Shown here piece after piece: positions 1 through 9,181 of a stretch of DNA of 64,000 nt. The notes under the pieces were generated by a model that was not told where the DNA came from, did not search any database, and saw only the letters and a program-made list of their open reading frames with translations. Origin of the DNA: Actinomadura alba (GTDB lineage: Bacteria > Actinomycetota > Actinomycetes > Streptosporangiales > Streptosporangiaceae); the NCBI RefSeq assembly GCF_014323705.1, contig NZ_JABVEC010000009.1:62001-126000 (forward strand), read 5' to 3'. Position 1 is the first letter of the stretch. Every line of letters starts with the position of its first letter. The position numbers and the translations under genes were made by a program.

Positions 1-742
1 GATCGGTCAGGATCCGCTGGAGGCGGACGTGCCGGGAATCCATCATGACGCGGTCGGGCCCGAGCAGAAGGACGTTCGCGGCCTGCTCCAGGAATTCGTC
101 CTCGGTGATGTCGATCCACGTGAAGCCGGCCGGTGCCGCGTCGACGAGCGCCGGGTGGTGGACGACGCCGAGAGACGGGCCGAGGAGGTTGAGCGCGACA
201 TCGAGGTGCAGGACGCCAGGGGCGAGCCGGATAGGGACGATCTGCCGCGAGTCCGGGGTCAGCGAAGCGCAGCCGCTGAGGCTGGTGCGTTCTCCGAGGC
301 CCACGAAGACCCTGTCCGGTGTGACGGTCACGTCACCGCCCTCGAACACCCCCGATTCGGGAGCCGACGCGGCAACCTCGAGGCACGTCGCGAGCCACGC
401 GGGCTCGGGGGTGCGGATGCGCCGGCCCATTCGGCCGAGAAAGAACCGTGAGCCGATGACGGCGCCCACATCACGTACGTTGAATTGAAGTGGCGCATCG
501 GGCAGCGCCGGTATCTCGACGATTTCGACGCCTTCGGCGAGGAGGGCACGCCGTACCGCGTCATGTTGCGCGAGGAGTTTGTCGAATTTGGGGGCGGAGT
601 CGGTGCCATAGAAACGCCGCTGGGTCTCGTTGGCCGGTTCGGTGAGGCGGAAGTGCGTGGGACGTACCAACGCCACGGACGTCAACCGATGCCACTCCGC
701 TTCGACCTGCACCATGAGACGCCCTTTGTCCTGTTGACGCAT
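1..742 (-). CDS. DDAH/arginine deiminase-superfamily amidinohydrolase, partial
   Basis: An unbroken minus-strand frame runs from an ATG at 742 off the left edge (at least 247 codons; the C-terminus is missing). The ATG shares one base with the stop of the NACHT gene (TGATG), so translation is coupled; a second ATG lies at 715. The protein shows FNVRDVG near residue 85, FEGGDV near 130 and LHLDVALNLLG near 170, the Asp/Glu/His pattern of dimethylargininase and related guanidino-modifying enzymes. Such enzymes hydrolyse guanidino substrates such as dimethylarginine or arginine. The nucleophilic Cys, expected near the C-terminus, lies outside the window, so activity cannot be judged. Family assignment is fairly sure; substrate is not. 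Confidence 0.75.
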   Translation of the reverse strand, partial: MRQQDKGRLMVQVEAEWHRLTSVALVRPTHFRLTEPANETQRRFYGTDSAPKFDKLLAQHDAVRRALLAEGVEIVEIPALPDAPLQFNVRDVGAVIGSRFFLGRMGRRIRTPEPAWLATCLEVAASAPESGVFEGGDVTVTPDRVFVGLGERTSLSGCASLTPDSRQIVPIRLAPGVLHLDVALNLLGPSLGVVHHPALVDAAPAGFTWIDITEDEFLEQAANVLLLGPDRVMMDSRHVRLQRILTD

Positions 743-3468
743 CAGAGCCGCCTCCGGACCACTATTCGGAATCCGAGGTCCCAGTACGCGTTGCACGGTG
801 GGTCCTCGACACGGAAGCTGACGTGGCTCGCCAGCCGTTCCCTGCTGTACCAGGAACCGCCGCGCACGACCCTCTTGTCGAGCCCGCCGCGTGCCTCGCG
901 GTCGCGTGGATCCGTCCACGGATAGTTCAGGCTGCTGACCCACTCCCAGACGTTGCCCGCCAGGTCTTCGGGGCCGTCGGGAGCGAGCCCGATGCGGGTG
1001 AATCCCACGGGGACGGCGCCGAAATGGATGATCCTCGGCTCCGCCTCCGTGAAATCACGAACCAGGCACTGGGTGTCGTCGAACTCATCGCCCCATGGGT
1101 AGGCCCGCGCGGTGCCGCTCCATCTACGTCCGGCGGCCCATTCCCATTCGATCTCGGTGGGCAGGCCGACCTCCTCATCCGGGCCGATCAGGTCGAGCGA
1201 CCTCAGCCGGTCCTGGAGCCACCTACAGTAGGCCTCGGCCTCCCACAGGTTGACGCCGACGACCGGCGCGGTGGGCAGGTTGAACCGAGAGTCGTGCCAG
1301 TACAGCGGGAGATCACGGTCCATGGTCCGCCGGGCGATGCGGGTCGACTTGTCGGCGTTATACGCGGCGAACTCCGCTTCGGAGAACTCCTTGACGAAGT
1401 TCAGCTCCTTCTGGCTCTCCCACAGCTCTACGAGCTCCTGGTGCAGGCTGGGGTCCTTGGCCTGCCATCTGCTCGCCTCGGAGCCGCTCCACCAACGAGG
1501 CTCGTCGTAGCCGCCCGCGTCCACGAACTCCGCGTACTCGCGGTTGGTGACGGGGAATCCGGCCATTCTGAAGGGCCGCACCGTGACCTCCAGCGGCGGG
1601 CTGGACGGCGTCTTCTTGATCTCGCGCATGTCCAAGGGCCTACTGGTGCCGACCTGCCCGCGCCCGCCGGGAATCTCCATCAGCCTCGCCACCACGCCCG
1701 CCGGTTCGGTGGAGAGCCGCGGGTCGTCGATGCGGCTCACGGCGCAAAGGGCCCGCATACGCACGAGCCGGGGTAGGTCCTGCCGTTCCGCGAGGCGAAG
1801 CACCGTCCGCACGGCGTAGGGCCAGAGCCCCGCGAAAGCCGGATCGTCCGTGTCCGGTTCGAGCGTTCCGCTCAGGGCGTCGGCAAGCCCCCACTGGCGG
1901 GCCGCGTCGACGCCGAACTCGGCCAGCATCTCGGCCGCGAGGCAGGCGCGCTCGGCGACCTCGCGCGCCGCCTCGGCGTCGTCCGGTGGGCGCAGGCCCG
2001 GGTCCGCGTCTTTTAGGAGCCTGTGTACGAGGATGAGGAGATCTCCCGCACCCTGACCGGAGACCTGCACGATGCTCGCCGCGTAACCGAAGACCTCACG
2101 CCACTCCGTACGCCCCGCCAGCCGAAGCCGATGGGGTCTCTCCGCGAACCAGATCAGGTACTGGGCGGCGAGGTACTCCTGGAAGCTGCGATGCGCGAAC
2201 TCGTACCAGCCGGTCTCGCGTTCCTGCATCAGGCCCGCGGAGGATCTGCCGACGAGACGGTCGAAGTAGGCGCGTTTGGCCTCGTCGAGGTCTTCCTCGT
2301 CCGAACCGTCGACCACGTTCTGCTCGACGAGTTGTCCGGCTATGAATCCGCGCACGTCGCTGCGTGAGATGGCCAGCGCGCCCTCTTCCGTCAGCATCCT
2401 GAAAGCGAGCCTGCTGGCGATCCGCCGCAGGATGTCCCGGTCGACATGCTGTTCCTGCTCGAGGTCGCGGCCGCCGCCCCGCCGCCATTCGGGGAAGGCG
2501 AGCAGGTGGTCGATCGCACGGCGCAGAAGCGCGGCTCTGCCCATCCTGGCCTCGCGCGGCTGTGACTCCACGATACAGACCACGGCGGCCAACAACGGGC
2601 TCTCCGCGAGCTCCCGCAGGTCGCCGTGAGCATCGAGGAGTCGCCGGGTGCGCGAGATCCGCTGGCGGATCTGCGCCGTGCGGCCGGCACCCGCGTGCAC
2701 ATGCCAGTTCTCGACGTACAGGTCGAGCTCGTCCTCGGAGAAACCGGACAGTTCGAGCACAGGAGTGCCGTCCAGGCGGCGGAGCGGCCGGGCGTTCCAG
2801 TAGTCGGCCGTCCTGCAGGTGAGCGTGACCCGATTCGCGGACGCGAGCGGGCCGACCTCCATGCGGCGACGCAGTTCCGACAGCGCCTCGGTTGACACCT
2901 CGTCCAGACCGTCGAGGAAGATCCACAGGTACCCGTGGACGTTGGCGTCCAAGATGGCGGTGCGCTGCGCCTGGTCGTGAATCTGAGGCAGCCGGTGGAG
3001 GAGGTCTTCCAGGGACGACCAGACGCCGCGCTGGTTGACCATCCGCAGGGGCACGTGCAGCGGGATCCAGCCGCGACCCTGCTGATTGGCCTCGACCGCG
3101 TGCTTGTGCGCCAGCCTCGCGCACAGCGTTGACTTCCCGTAGCCCGGATTCCCCGTGATCACGGCCTTGCGGAAGATCCGCATGTTGAGCGCCGCATCGA
3201 TCTGTATCGGTTCGTCCTGGTCCAGCACACGGCGCTGCGCCGGTGACGCCTCGGCTCTGGCGGTACCGGCATCGCGCACCGTGACGTCCTGGGGAATCCA
3301 GACGTCCTTCAGGCGGAGCCGGGCGGCCTGGCCGATTCCCCGGGGATTGCCGAACACCAGGTGCTCTGTGTCCTCGATGACGCCGGCGAGATAGTCCGAC
3401 AGGGCCGCGGACCGGGTGAGCTGCGGCCGCTCCTCGCGTTCGTCGAGGTCGATCCGGTGGTCGGTCAT
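742..3468 (-). CDS. NACHT NTPase fused to FGE-sulfatase-like domain
   Basis: About 908 aa from the ATG at 3468, which overlaps the upstream gene stop by 4 bases (ATGA). The Walker A motif GNPGYGKST is near residue 108 and the Walker B LDGLDE near 187, followed by a TLTCRT sensor-like segment; this is a STAND/NACHT P-loop module. A helical middle leads to an FGE-sulfatase (PF03781) domain from about residue 610 to the end, with GLPTEIEWEWAA, AYPWGDEF, LAGNVWEWVSS and VRGGSWYS. The two catalytic cysteines of true formylglycine-generating enzyme, expected just after RGGSW, are replaced (S and A by alignment), so this is probably a binding or sensing domain. NACHT proteins often act as NLR-like defence sensors; that role is inferred here. 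Confidence 0.85.
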   Translation of the reverse strand: MTDHRIDLDEREERPQLTRSAALSDYLAGVIEDTEHLVFGNPRGIGQAARLRLKDVWIPQDVTVRDAGTARAEASPAQRRVLDQDEPIQIDAALNMRIFRKAVITGNPGYGKSTLCARLAHKHAVEANQQGRGWIPLHVPLRMVNQRGVWSSLEDLLHRLPQIHDQAQRTAILDANVHGYLWIFLDGLDEVSTEALSELRRRMEVGPLASANRVTLTCRTADYWNARPLRRLDGTPVLELSGFSEDELDLYVENWHVHAGAGRTAQIRQRISRTRRLLDAHGDLRELAESPLLAAVVCIVESQPREARMGRAALLRRAIDHLLAFPEWRRGGGRDLEQEQHVDRDILRRIASRLAFRMLTEEGALAISRSDVRGFIAGQLVEQNVVDGSDEEDLDEAKRAYFDRLVGRSSAGLMQERETGWYEFAHRSFQEYLAAQYLIWFAERPHRLRLAGRTEWREVFGYAASIVQVSGQGAGDLLILVHRLLKDADPGLRPPDDAEAAREVAERACLAAEMLAEFGVDAARQWGLADALSGTLEPDTDDPAFAGLWPYAVRTVLRLAERQDLPRLVRMRALCAVSRIDDPRLSTEPAGVVARLMEIPGGRGQVGTSRPLDMREIKKTPSSPPLEVTVRPFRMAGFPVTNREYAEFVDAGGYDEPRWWSGSEASRWQAKDPSLHQELVELWESQKELNFVKEFSEAEFAAYNADKSTRIARRTMDRDLPLYWHDSRFNLPTAPVVGVNLWEAEAYCRWLQDRLRSLDLIGPDEEVGLPTEIEWEWAAGRRWSGTARAYPWGDEFDDTQCLVRDFTEAEPRIIHFGAVPVGFTRIGLAPDGPEDLAGNVWEWVSSLNYPWTDPRDREARGGLDKRVVRGGSWYSRERLASHVSFRVEDPPCNAYWDLGFRIVVRRRL

Positions 3469-4115
3469 GCCGCCCCCAGGGCCCGTACGGTCCGGGGATC
3501 CCGGGCGAGCACCTGCTCGCCGTGGCGCACCTCGGTGATCCGCCTGAGCCCGCCCGAGGAGGTCCTGCGCCAGCATTCACCGTTCCCATCCGCGAAATCG
3601 ATCGCACAGTGGGGCCCGGTCAGGGCTTCCGCCGCGAATGAGGTTCGGTACTCGCTGAAACCCGGCGGGATGGGACGACCGCGGCTGACGTCGAGAGTGC
3701 CTACCGGCTCCTCTTCGGTGTCGGCGTCACCGTCCCAGACACGGAGCACCCAGCTGTTGACCGGTGTCGGCGTCAGGTTGTTGAAGTACAGGTACCAGCC
3801 GTGCGGCTCGGTCTCCCTGAACCCGATCCAGCTGTAGAGCTGGGTGCGTTCCTTGACCTCCGCGCGTTCGAGATCGGCGAGGCGGTCGAGCCGCTCCCGC
3901 CTGATCTGGTGGAGCGCCACTGTCACGGCGGCCACCGTTCCAATGCTCTGCGCCCACGCGGCGAGATCGCCGAATTGTCCGGCGTTCACCCCCTTGCCGA
4001 AGAGACGGAGGCCGAAGATCTCCAGACCGAACAAGAACAGGGCCAGTCCGAGGAGGGTCCAACGGGACGCCGGAGATCGCCAGAACCGGAGAGCCATGGT
4101 GTGTACCCCCCGCAT
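3465..4115 (-). CDS. Small membrane protein upstream of NACHT gene
   Basis: About 216 aa. I chose the ATG at 4115 because GGAGGT sits about 5 bases upstream; an in-frame ATG at 4172 would add 19 residues and one at 4097 would remove six. Two hydrophobic segments lie near residues 15-35 (TLLGLALFLFGLEIFGL) and 45-65 (SIGTVAAVTVAL), followed by a charged stretch (RRERLDRLADLERAEVKER) and a soluble domain of about 120 residues. No enzymatic motif is visible. Its stop overlaps the NACHT start by 4 bases, so the two are co-translated and it may anchor or activate the NACHT protein. Function unknown. Confidence 0.75.
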   Translation of the reverse strand: MRGVHTMALRFWRSPASRWTLLGLALFLFGLEIFGLRLFGKGVNAGQFGDLAAWAQSIGTVAAVTVALHQIRRERLDRLADLERAEVKERTQLYSWIGFRETEPHGWYLYFNNLTPTPVNSWVLRVWDGDADTEEEPVGTLDVSRGRPIPPGFSEYRTSFAAEALTGPHCAIDFADGNGECWRRTSSGGLRRITEVRHGEQVLARDPRTVRALGAA

Positions 4116-4321
4116 GACCACCTCCGTACGGCCAGCTCGGCCAGATTTCCACTTTTTACCACCCGTTGACATAAATTCTCAACCGTGAAAATTTGCCCGA
4201 CTGCCCGCCATTTTGGCGCCGTTACCGCCTTATCGGCCCAACCGAAATGTGAACTTGTTTGTGTCTTGTGCCACGAAACCACGAGTCTGTGAGCGTAGAA
4301 TCTCCGCCTGTGGAGGGTCGG

Positions 4322-5359
4322 ATGAGACGGATCGAACGCCATCGGTTCTCACGGCAGATCGTTATCGCACTTCGCGAACTTCACCGGCTGGACAACCGGC
4401 ACGGTCCCGTCGCCTTGATCTCCGACTGGGCGGTCATTGTCGCGACCGTGACCATCGCAGAGATCATCGAGAGCCCAGCCTTCTACATACTGGTGGCATT
4501 ACCAGTCATCGGGACCCGCCAGCGAGCCCTCGCGACTCTGCTGCACGAGGCCGCACATGGCACTCTGGCCCGCAGCAGGAGGCTCAACCGGTTCCTCGGC
4601 ACCTACCCTTCCGGTTACCTGATCTTGCAGTCCTTCGCCGCCTACCGGCGATCCCACGTCCGAGACCATCACGGCCTGTTCGGGGACCCACAGAGGGATC
4701 CGGACCTGCGCGCCCATGTCCAGGCCGGCTTGTACCAACGGCGTTCCGGCCGACGATTCGTCGTGAAATTCCTGCTCGCGCCCCTGGTGGGCACGCAGAC
4801 CCCGGCCGTCCTCCGAGAACTGCTCCATCGCCGGCTGGTGACGCACCGGTCCATGGGGGTGCTCGCCTATGTGGCCGCCGTGGCCACAGCGGCCACCATG
4901 GTGGGAGGCGGCCGTCTGATCCTCGTGTACTGGCTGGTTCCGCTTCTGATCGTCTTCCCGCTCGTCAACTGGTACATCGAGTTGCTCGAGCACTTCCCCC
5001 TCATGGCCGAGAGGTCACTCGACGTGAGAATGACCAGGCACCGTGCCGTAGGAGCCGTTTCGAAGCACTTTTTCGGCATCCACAACGAGGGCTATCATCT
5101 CGATCATCACCTTTCTCCGGGTATCCCCTTCTGGAACCTCCCCGCCGCACATGCGATTCGCCTTCGAGACCCGCTCTACGCGGACGCGATCACTGCCACC
5201 GTTCCCGCCCGAGGAGGCATTTGGGCGCAGTTCCGGGATATGATCAGCAAGGTCGAGCACTTACCGCAGATGGAGCTCCCGGTCAATGCGACCTCCAGTA
5301 CGAGTGAAAAACCCGACGGCGATCGATCTATCGACGCCGTTTCGGCCGAGCAACGCTGA
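4322..5359 (+). CDS. Fatty acid desaturase family protein
   Basis: 345 aa from the ATG at 4322, preceded by GGAGGG about 4 bases upstream; a frame-compatible start at 4259 lacks such a site. Three histidine clusters mark a membrane di-iron desaturase or hydroxylase: HEAAHG near residue 78, HVRDHH near 112 and GYHLDHH near 258. Hydrophobic segments near residues 30-65 and 180-215 separate them. Enzymes of this family insert double bonds or hydroxyls into acyl chains or carotenoids at the membrane; the substrate cannot be read from sequence. The 3' end overlaps the next gene by 74 bases, suggesting co-expression with the ligase-like enzyme. Confidence 0.85.
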   Translation: MRRIERHRFSRQIVIALRELHRLDNRHGPVALISDWAVIVATVTIAEIIESPAFYILVALPVIGTRQRALATLLHEAAHGTLARSRRLNRFLGTYPSGYLILQSFAAYRRSHVRDHHGLFGDPQRDPDLRAHVQAGLYQRRSGRRFVVKFLLAPLVGTQTPAVLRELLHRRLVTHRSMGVLAYVAAVATAATMVGGGRLILVYWLVPLLIVFPLVNWYIELLEHFPLMAERSLDVRMTRHRAVGAVSKHFFGIHNEGYHLDHHLSPGIPFWNLPAAHAIRLRDPLYADAITATVPARGGIWAQFRDMISKVEHLPQMELPVNATSSTSEKPDGDRSIDAVSAEQR

Positions 5360-6650
5360 GAAAGTCGGCATCGAGGTCGAATGCGGAGCGGTCGAGCCCG
5401 GCACTGGATCGTGTGTTCCCTATGAGGCCATCCGTGACGTCCTGCAGAGCGCGTGCTTGGCACTGGACGGCGTGCCGTCGTTCGAAGACGGGTTGCTCAC
5501 CGGTGCTCTGCTGCCCGGCGGAGCGAGGCTCTGCCTGGAGCCGGGCGGCGCGATCGAGTACGCGTCGGCGCCGGCGGCCGACGTCCACGGCGTGGTCACG
5601 CAAGCACTTGAAGCCCTGAAGCGGCTCGCCGAGGTCGCCTCGGACCACGACGTCGCTCTGCTCAACGGTGCCTTCCTGCCGTTCGACGATCTGCGGGACC
5701 CGCACTGGGTTCCGACGACCCGCAACCGGCTGATGCTGGAGCACTACTCCAGAACCGGAACGTTCGGCCAGGCGAGTATGGGCATGTCCGCTCTCGCGAT
5801 CTCCACGCAGGCGACGTTCGACTACCTGTCGGAAGAAGACCTGAACCGCAAGCTCCGCATGCAGATGGCCGCACTGCCCATCGCAGCCGCCATGTTCGTG
5901 AACTCACCCCTTGCCGGCGGTCGGCTCACCGGCGGACTCTCCGAGCGAATGCGGCTGCTGCTCGGCGAGGACCCGAGCCGGTTCGGGTATCCACCGTTCG
6001 CGATGTCCGAGTCCATCTCCGCCCATGACTGGACACGGTGGCTGCTCTCGCTGCCCCTGGTCTACCGGCGCACGCCCGAGGGGTACACGAATGCTCCCGA
6101 CGTTCCCCTCGGGGAACTTCTGGAGCACGGCTTCGACGACGGCAACGCGCTTACCGAGAACGACTGGCACATGCAGCTCTCACAGGTCTTCACCCACGTG
6201 AGGCTGCGCGAGACACTCGAGGTCCGGCTGGACGACGGGCCGCCCCACCCGTACATCGGCGCGATCCCCGCATTCTGGAGCGGCCTCACCTACCATCCGG
6301 CGTCTCGGGACGCAGCGTGGGAGCTCGCTCGGGGCCGGACACTGGTCGAACAGCTCGAACTGGTCGAAGACGTCTCTCGCGTGGGCCTCGCCGCCAAGGT
6401 GGCAGGACACTCGGTGCGGGATCTGGCGGCCGAACTCCTCGATCTGTCCCGGCTGGGCCTGGAAGCGCGGATCAAGCGCGGCCTCGAACGCCCGGAGACC
6501 CTGGACCTGCTCTCGCCGCTGGACGAGATCGTCTCATCCGGCCGTACCTTCGCCGATCGGTTGGCGGCACAGTGGACGGGCGAGCTGAACCAGAGCGCCG
6601 CCCGCTACGTCGAGGCATACCGTATCGGCTCCGACTTCCGCCCCTGCTGA
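5286..6650 (+). CDS. Glutamate-cysteine ligase family protein (GCS2-like)
   Basis: 454 aa. The start at 5286 lies inside the desaturase gene with GGAG about 10 bases upstream; a GTG at 5304 is an alternative. Recognisable elements are VGIEVECG near residue 28, LEPGGAIEYASAP near 85 and LNGAFLPFDD near 123, TQATFDY and FVNSPL in the middle, and PAFWSGLTYHP near 330. These match the GCS2/EgtA-type gamma-glutamylcysteine synthetases, which join Glu and Cys using ATP. No ergothioneine or mycothiol genes are adjacent, and related ligases occur in natural-product clusters, so the acceptor may not be Cys. The 74-base overlap with the desaturase gene is unusually long. Confidence 0.8.
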   Translation: MRPPVRVKNPTAIDLSTPFRPSNAEKVGIEVECGAVEPGTGSCVPYEAIRDVLQSACLALDGVPSFEDGLLTGALLPGGARLCLEPGGAIEYASAPAADVHGVVTQALEALKRLAEVASDHDVALLNGAFLPFDDLRDPHWVPTTRNRLMLEHYSRTGTFGQASMGMSALAISTQATFDYLSEEDLNRKLRMQMAALPIAAAMFVNSPLAGGRLTGGLSERMRLLLGEDPSRFGYPPFAMSESISAHDWTRWLLSLPLVYRRTPEGYTNAPDVPLGELLEHGFDDGNALTENDWHMQLSQVFTHVRLRETLEVRLDDGPPHPYIGAIPAFWSGLTYHPASRDAAWELARGRTLVEQLELVEDVSRVGLAAKVAGHSVRDLAAELLDLSRLGLEARIKRGLERPETLDLLSPLDEIVSSGRTFADRLAAQWTGELNQSAARYVEAYRIGSDFRPC

Positions 6651-6839
6651 CACCGCGCTGCAAGCATTTCGGCACCGTGGGGTGCTCGCCTCCGTACCGC
6701 AACCGCTGCGGTCCGCCGTAGCCGGCGCCCACGTTCCGCGAACGTTCACGACCTCATCACATCGAGGCCACGTGGCGGGGGCGGCCGGCGAACTAACGTC
6801 GTCGCGCCAAAGCGAACCGAATGGAACTGAGGTTTCTTC

Positions 6840-7919
6840 ATGTCCGTAAGCCGTGTGCTGGCGAGCCTGGCCGTGGTGCCCGCGCTCGTGGCGCTCGTCG
6901 CACCAACCTCCGGCTACGCCTCGACGGCCGACAAGCCCGGCGTGGTGCTGCCCCAGAAGACCCACTTCGACCTGCAGGCCCACCGCGGTGGCCTCGGCCT
7001 GACCACCGAGGAGTCGCCGGAGGGTTTCGCCAAGGCCCTGCGCCTGGGAGTCAGCACCCTGGAGCTGGATACCCAGGTCACCAAGGATGAGAAGGTCGTC
7101 GTCACCCACGACCGGCAGGTCAGCGCCCAGAAATGCCGCGACACCGCGCCGGTCACGCCCGGCGACCCGATGTACCCGTACGTCCGCAAGTACATCAAGG
7201 ACCTAACCCTCGCCCAGATCAAGACCATGGACTGCGGATTCCAGCCGCCGGCCGATCACCCCGAGCAGGAGGTGATCCCCGGCTTCCGGATGGTCGAGCT
7301 CAAGGACGTGCTGAACCTCGTCAAGAGCTACCGCGCCAAGCAGGTCAAGCTGAACATCGAGACCAAGGTCGAGGCGGGCGCGCCGGAGCAGACCGCGCCG
7401 CGCGAGCTGTTCGTCCGCCGGGTGTACGAGGAGATCCACGCCTCGGGGATCGAGGACCAGGTCACCATCCAGTCCTTCGACTGGGGCGCGCTGAAGGAGA
7501 TGCACCGGCACGCGCCGACCTGGCCGCTGGTGGCGCTGACCAACTACGACTTCCTCCAGGTGGGCAAGCCCGGCGCCTCGCCGTGGCTCGGCGGGCTCGA
7601 CGCCGACGACTTCGGCGGCGACTTCGTGAAGGCCGCCGCCTCCATCCGAGGCGTCACGGCACTGTCCCCGGTGTACGGCTTCCCGCAGAACGGAAAGATC
7701 GGCGACCCGGGCTTCCGCTTCTATGTCGATGAGGCGATGGTGTCGGCGGCGCACGCGCGTGGCCTCAAGGTCGTCCCGTGGACCTGCGACGACCCCGCCA
7801 CCATCGAGGCCCTGATGGACATGGGCATCGACGGCATCATCACGGACTACCCGAACCGCGTCCGGGAGATCATGGCCGAGCGCGGCATGCGACTGCCGAA
7901 GTCGTACAAACTGCACTGA
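6840..7919 (+). CDS. Secreted glycerophosphodiester phosphodiesterase
   Basis: 359 aa with a Sec signal peptide (hydrophobic VLASLAVVPALVALVAP then ASTA, cleavage about residue 28). The catalytic core shows QAHRGG near residue 46, ELDTQV near 76 and THDRQV near 88, then KLNIETK near 170 and a terminal PWTCDDP...GIDGIITDYP. These are the GDPD TIM-barrel motifs, including the His pair and the metal-binding Glu/Asp. It should hydrolyse glycerophosphodiesters outside the cell, releasing glycerol 3-phosphate, and may help phosphate scavenging. It stands alone, followed by a strong hairpin. Part of this gene (about 7395-7489) is duplicated as a fragment near 47.65 kb. Confidence 0.93.
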   Translation: MSVSRVLASLAVVPALVALVAPTSGYASTADKPGVVLPQKTHFDLQAHRGGLGLTTEESPEGFAKALRLGVSTLELDTQVTKDEKVVVTHDRQVSAQKCRDTAPVTPGDPMYPYVRKYIKDLTLAQIKTMDCGFQPPADHPEQEVIPGFRMVELKDVLNLVKSYRAKQVKLNIETKVEAGAPEQTAPRELFVRRVYEEIHASGIEDQVTIQSFDWGALKEMHRHAPTWPLVALTNYDFLQVGKPGASPWLGGLDADDFGGDFVKAAASIRGVTALSPVYGFPQNGKIGDPGFRFYVDEAMVSAAHARGLKVVPWTCDDPATIEALMDMGIDGIITDYPNRVREIMAERGMRLPKSYKLH

Positions 7920-7926
7920 CCCTCAC

Positions 7927-7978
7927 GCGACGGCCTCCGGGCGCGGTGGGCAGTCCGCCGTCCCCTGGAGGCCGTCGC
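7927..7978. terminator. Bidirectional terminator between gdpD-like and epoxide hydrolase genes
   Basis: A perfect 12-bp stem (left arm 7927-7938, right arm 7967-7978) encloses a GC-rich 28-base loop that can itself pair, and is followed by TT. It lies just after the phosphodiesterase stop and between two convergent genes, the expected place for a shared terminator. Confidence 0.75.
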
Positions 7979-8028
7979 TTCAACGGGATCGGCCACCGCT
8001 GTGCGCTTCCGCGGCCAGCAGTGTTCTC

Positions 8029-9135
8029 CTATCGGGTGGCGACCCGGTCGTCGTACTTGATGTGGGTAAGGAAGAAGTCCCGGACGTCCTCGGCGAGCAG
8101 CTCCGGCACCTCCATCGCGGCGAAGTGGCCGCCGCGCTCGAACTCCGACCAGTGCCTGATGTCGTACAGCCGCTCGGCCAGCGGTCGCACCGACTGCGTG
8201 ATGTCGTGCGCGAACACCGCCACGCCAACCGGTACCGGGCACGGCTCGATCCGCCGCGGAGCATCGTGGTGCAGCCGCGCCGAGGAAGCCGCGGTAGCGG
8301 TCAGCCAGTACAGCGAGATGTCGGTGAGCATCCGCTCGTCACTGATCTGCGAGCGAGGGTCCGTCCACTGTGCGAAGCGCTCGGCGATCCAGGCCAGCTG
8401 GCCGACCGGCGAGTCGGTCAGCGCGTAGCCGATGGTCTGCGGGGTGAGAGCCTGCAGAGCCTGGTACGGCGGCCGATTCGCCATCAGCTGCCTGACCTTG
8501 TCCAGCCGAGCTTCATCCGTTTCGGACAGTTCAATGTCGGCGTCCGGGACCGGCCGGGTCGGCAGGTAGTTGACGTGCACCCCGACGACCTGCTCGGGTG
8601 CCACCGCGCCGAGCGCCGTTGAGATGCCCGAGCCGAAGTCGCCACCCTGCGCGCCATAGCGCTCGTACCCGAGACGGCGCATCAGCTCAGCCCAGGCCCG
8701 CGCGACCCGGACGATATCCCAGCCGCGCTCGTGGGTCGGCCCGGAGAAGCCGTAACCCGGGATGGACGGAATCACCAGGTGGAAGTCGCGCGACAGCGGC
8801 TCGATCACGTCGAGGAACTCCAGGAACGAACCGGGCCAGCCGTGGGTGAGGATCAGCGCGAGCGCGTCCGGCTTCGAAGACCGGACGTGGACGAAGTGGA
8901 TGTTCTGGCCCTCGATCTCGGTGGTGAAGTGCGGAAGCTCGTTGAGCTTGGCCTCGTGCTCGCGCCAGTCGTAGCCGGTGCGCCAGTATTCGGCCAGTTC
9001 CTTGAGCCGTGCCAGCGGGAAGCCGTAGTCCCACCCGGCGTCGGCGACCTCGTTAGGCCAACGGGTGCGGGAGAGCCGGTCGGTCAGGTCGTCGAGGTCG
9101 GCCTGGGGGATGTCGATGCGGAACGGTTTGATCAT
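8029..9135 (-). CDS. Epoxide hydrolase (EHN plus alpha/beta hydrolase fold)
   Basis: 368 aa. The N-terminal 110 residues (PFRIDIPQADLDDL...RLSRTRWP, GWDYG near 35, YWRTGYDWREHE near 52) are the epoxide hydrolase N-terminal domain. The alpha/beta hydrolase part has the HGWPGS oxyanion loop near residue 99, a nucleophile elbow GGDFGS near 162 with Asp as nucleophile, and the catalytic His in RGGHFAAMEVPELL near 340. Such enzymes open epoxides to diols and are common in actinomycete catabolism and detoxification. The neighbouring SnoaL-like gene lies on the same strand 46 bases upstream, with a divergent MarR beyond it, suggesting a small regulated detoxification unit. Confidence 0.92.
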   Translation of the reverse strand: MIKPFRIDIPQADLDDLTDRLSRTRWPNEVADAGWDYGFPLARLKELAEYWRTGYDWREHEAKLNELPHFTTEIEGQNIHFVHVRSSKPDALALILTHGWPGSFLEFLDVIEPLSRDFHLVIPSIPGYGFSGPTHERGWDIVRVARAWAELMRRLGYERYGAQGGDFGSGISTALGAVAPEQVVGVHVNYLPTRPVPDADIELSETDEARLDKVRQLMANRPPYQALQALTPQTIGYALTDSPVGQLAWIAERFAQWTDPRSQISDERMLTDISLYWLTATAASSARLHHDAPRRIEPCPVPVGVAVFAHDITQSVRPLAERLYDIRHWSEFERGGHFAAMEVPELLAEDVRDFFLTHIKYDDRVATR

Positions 9136-9181
9136 GGTCTTAACTCCAGGGGATTCATTCGGCGTCCAAATGTTCGGACGA

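Noticed and set aside
742..1640. Active formylglycine-generating enzyme
   Set aside because: The two cysteines required for catalysis are absent from the conserved C-terminal segment.
2096..3607. 503-codon minus-strand frame
   Set aside because: Same strand but different frame from the NACHT gene; Arg/Pro/Gly-rich with no domain.
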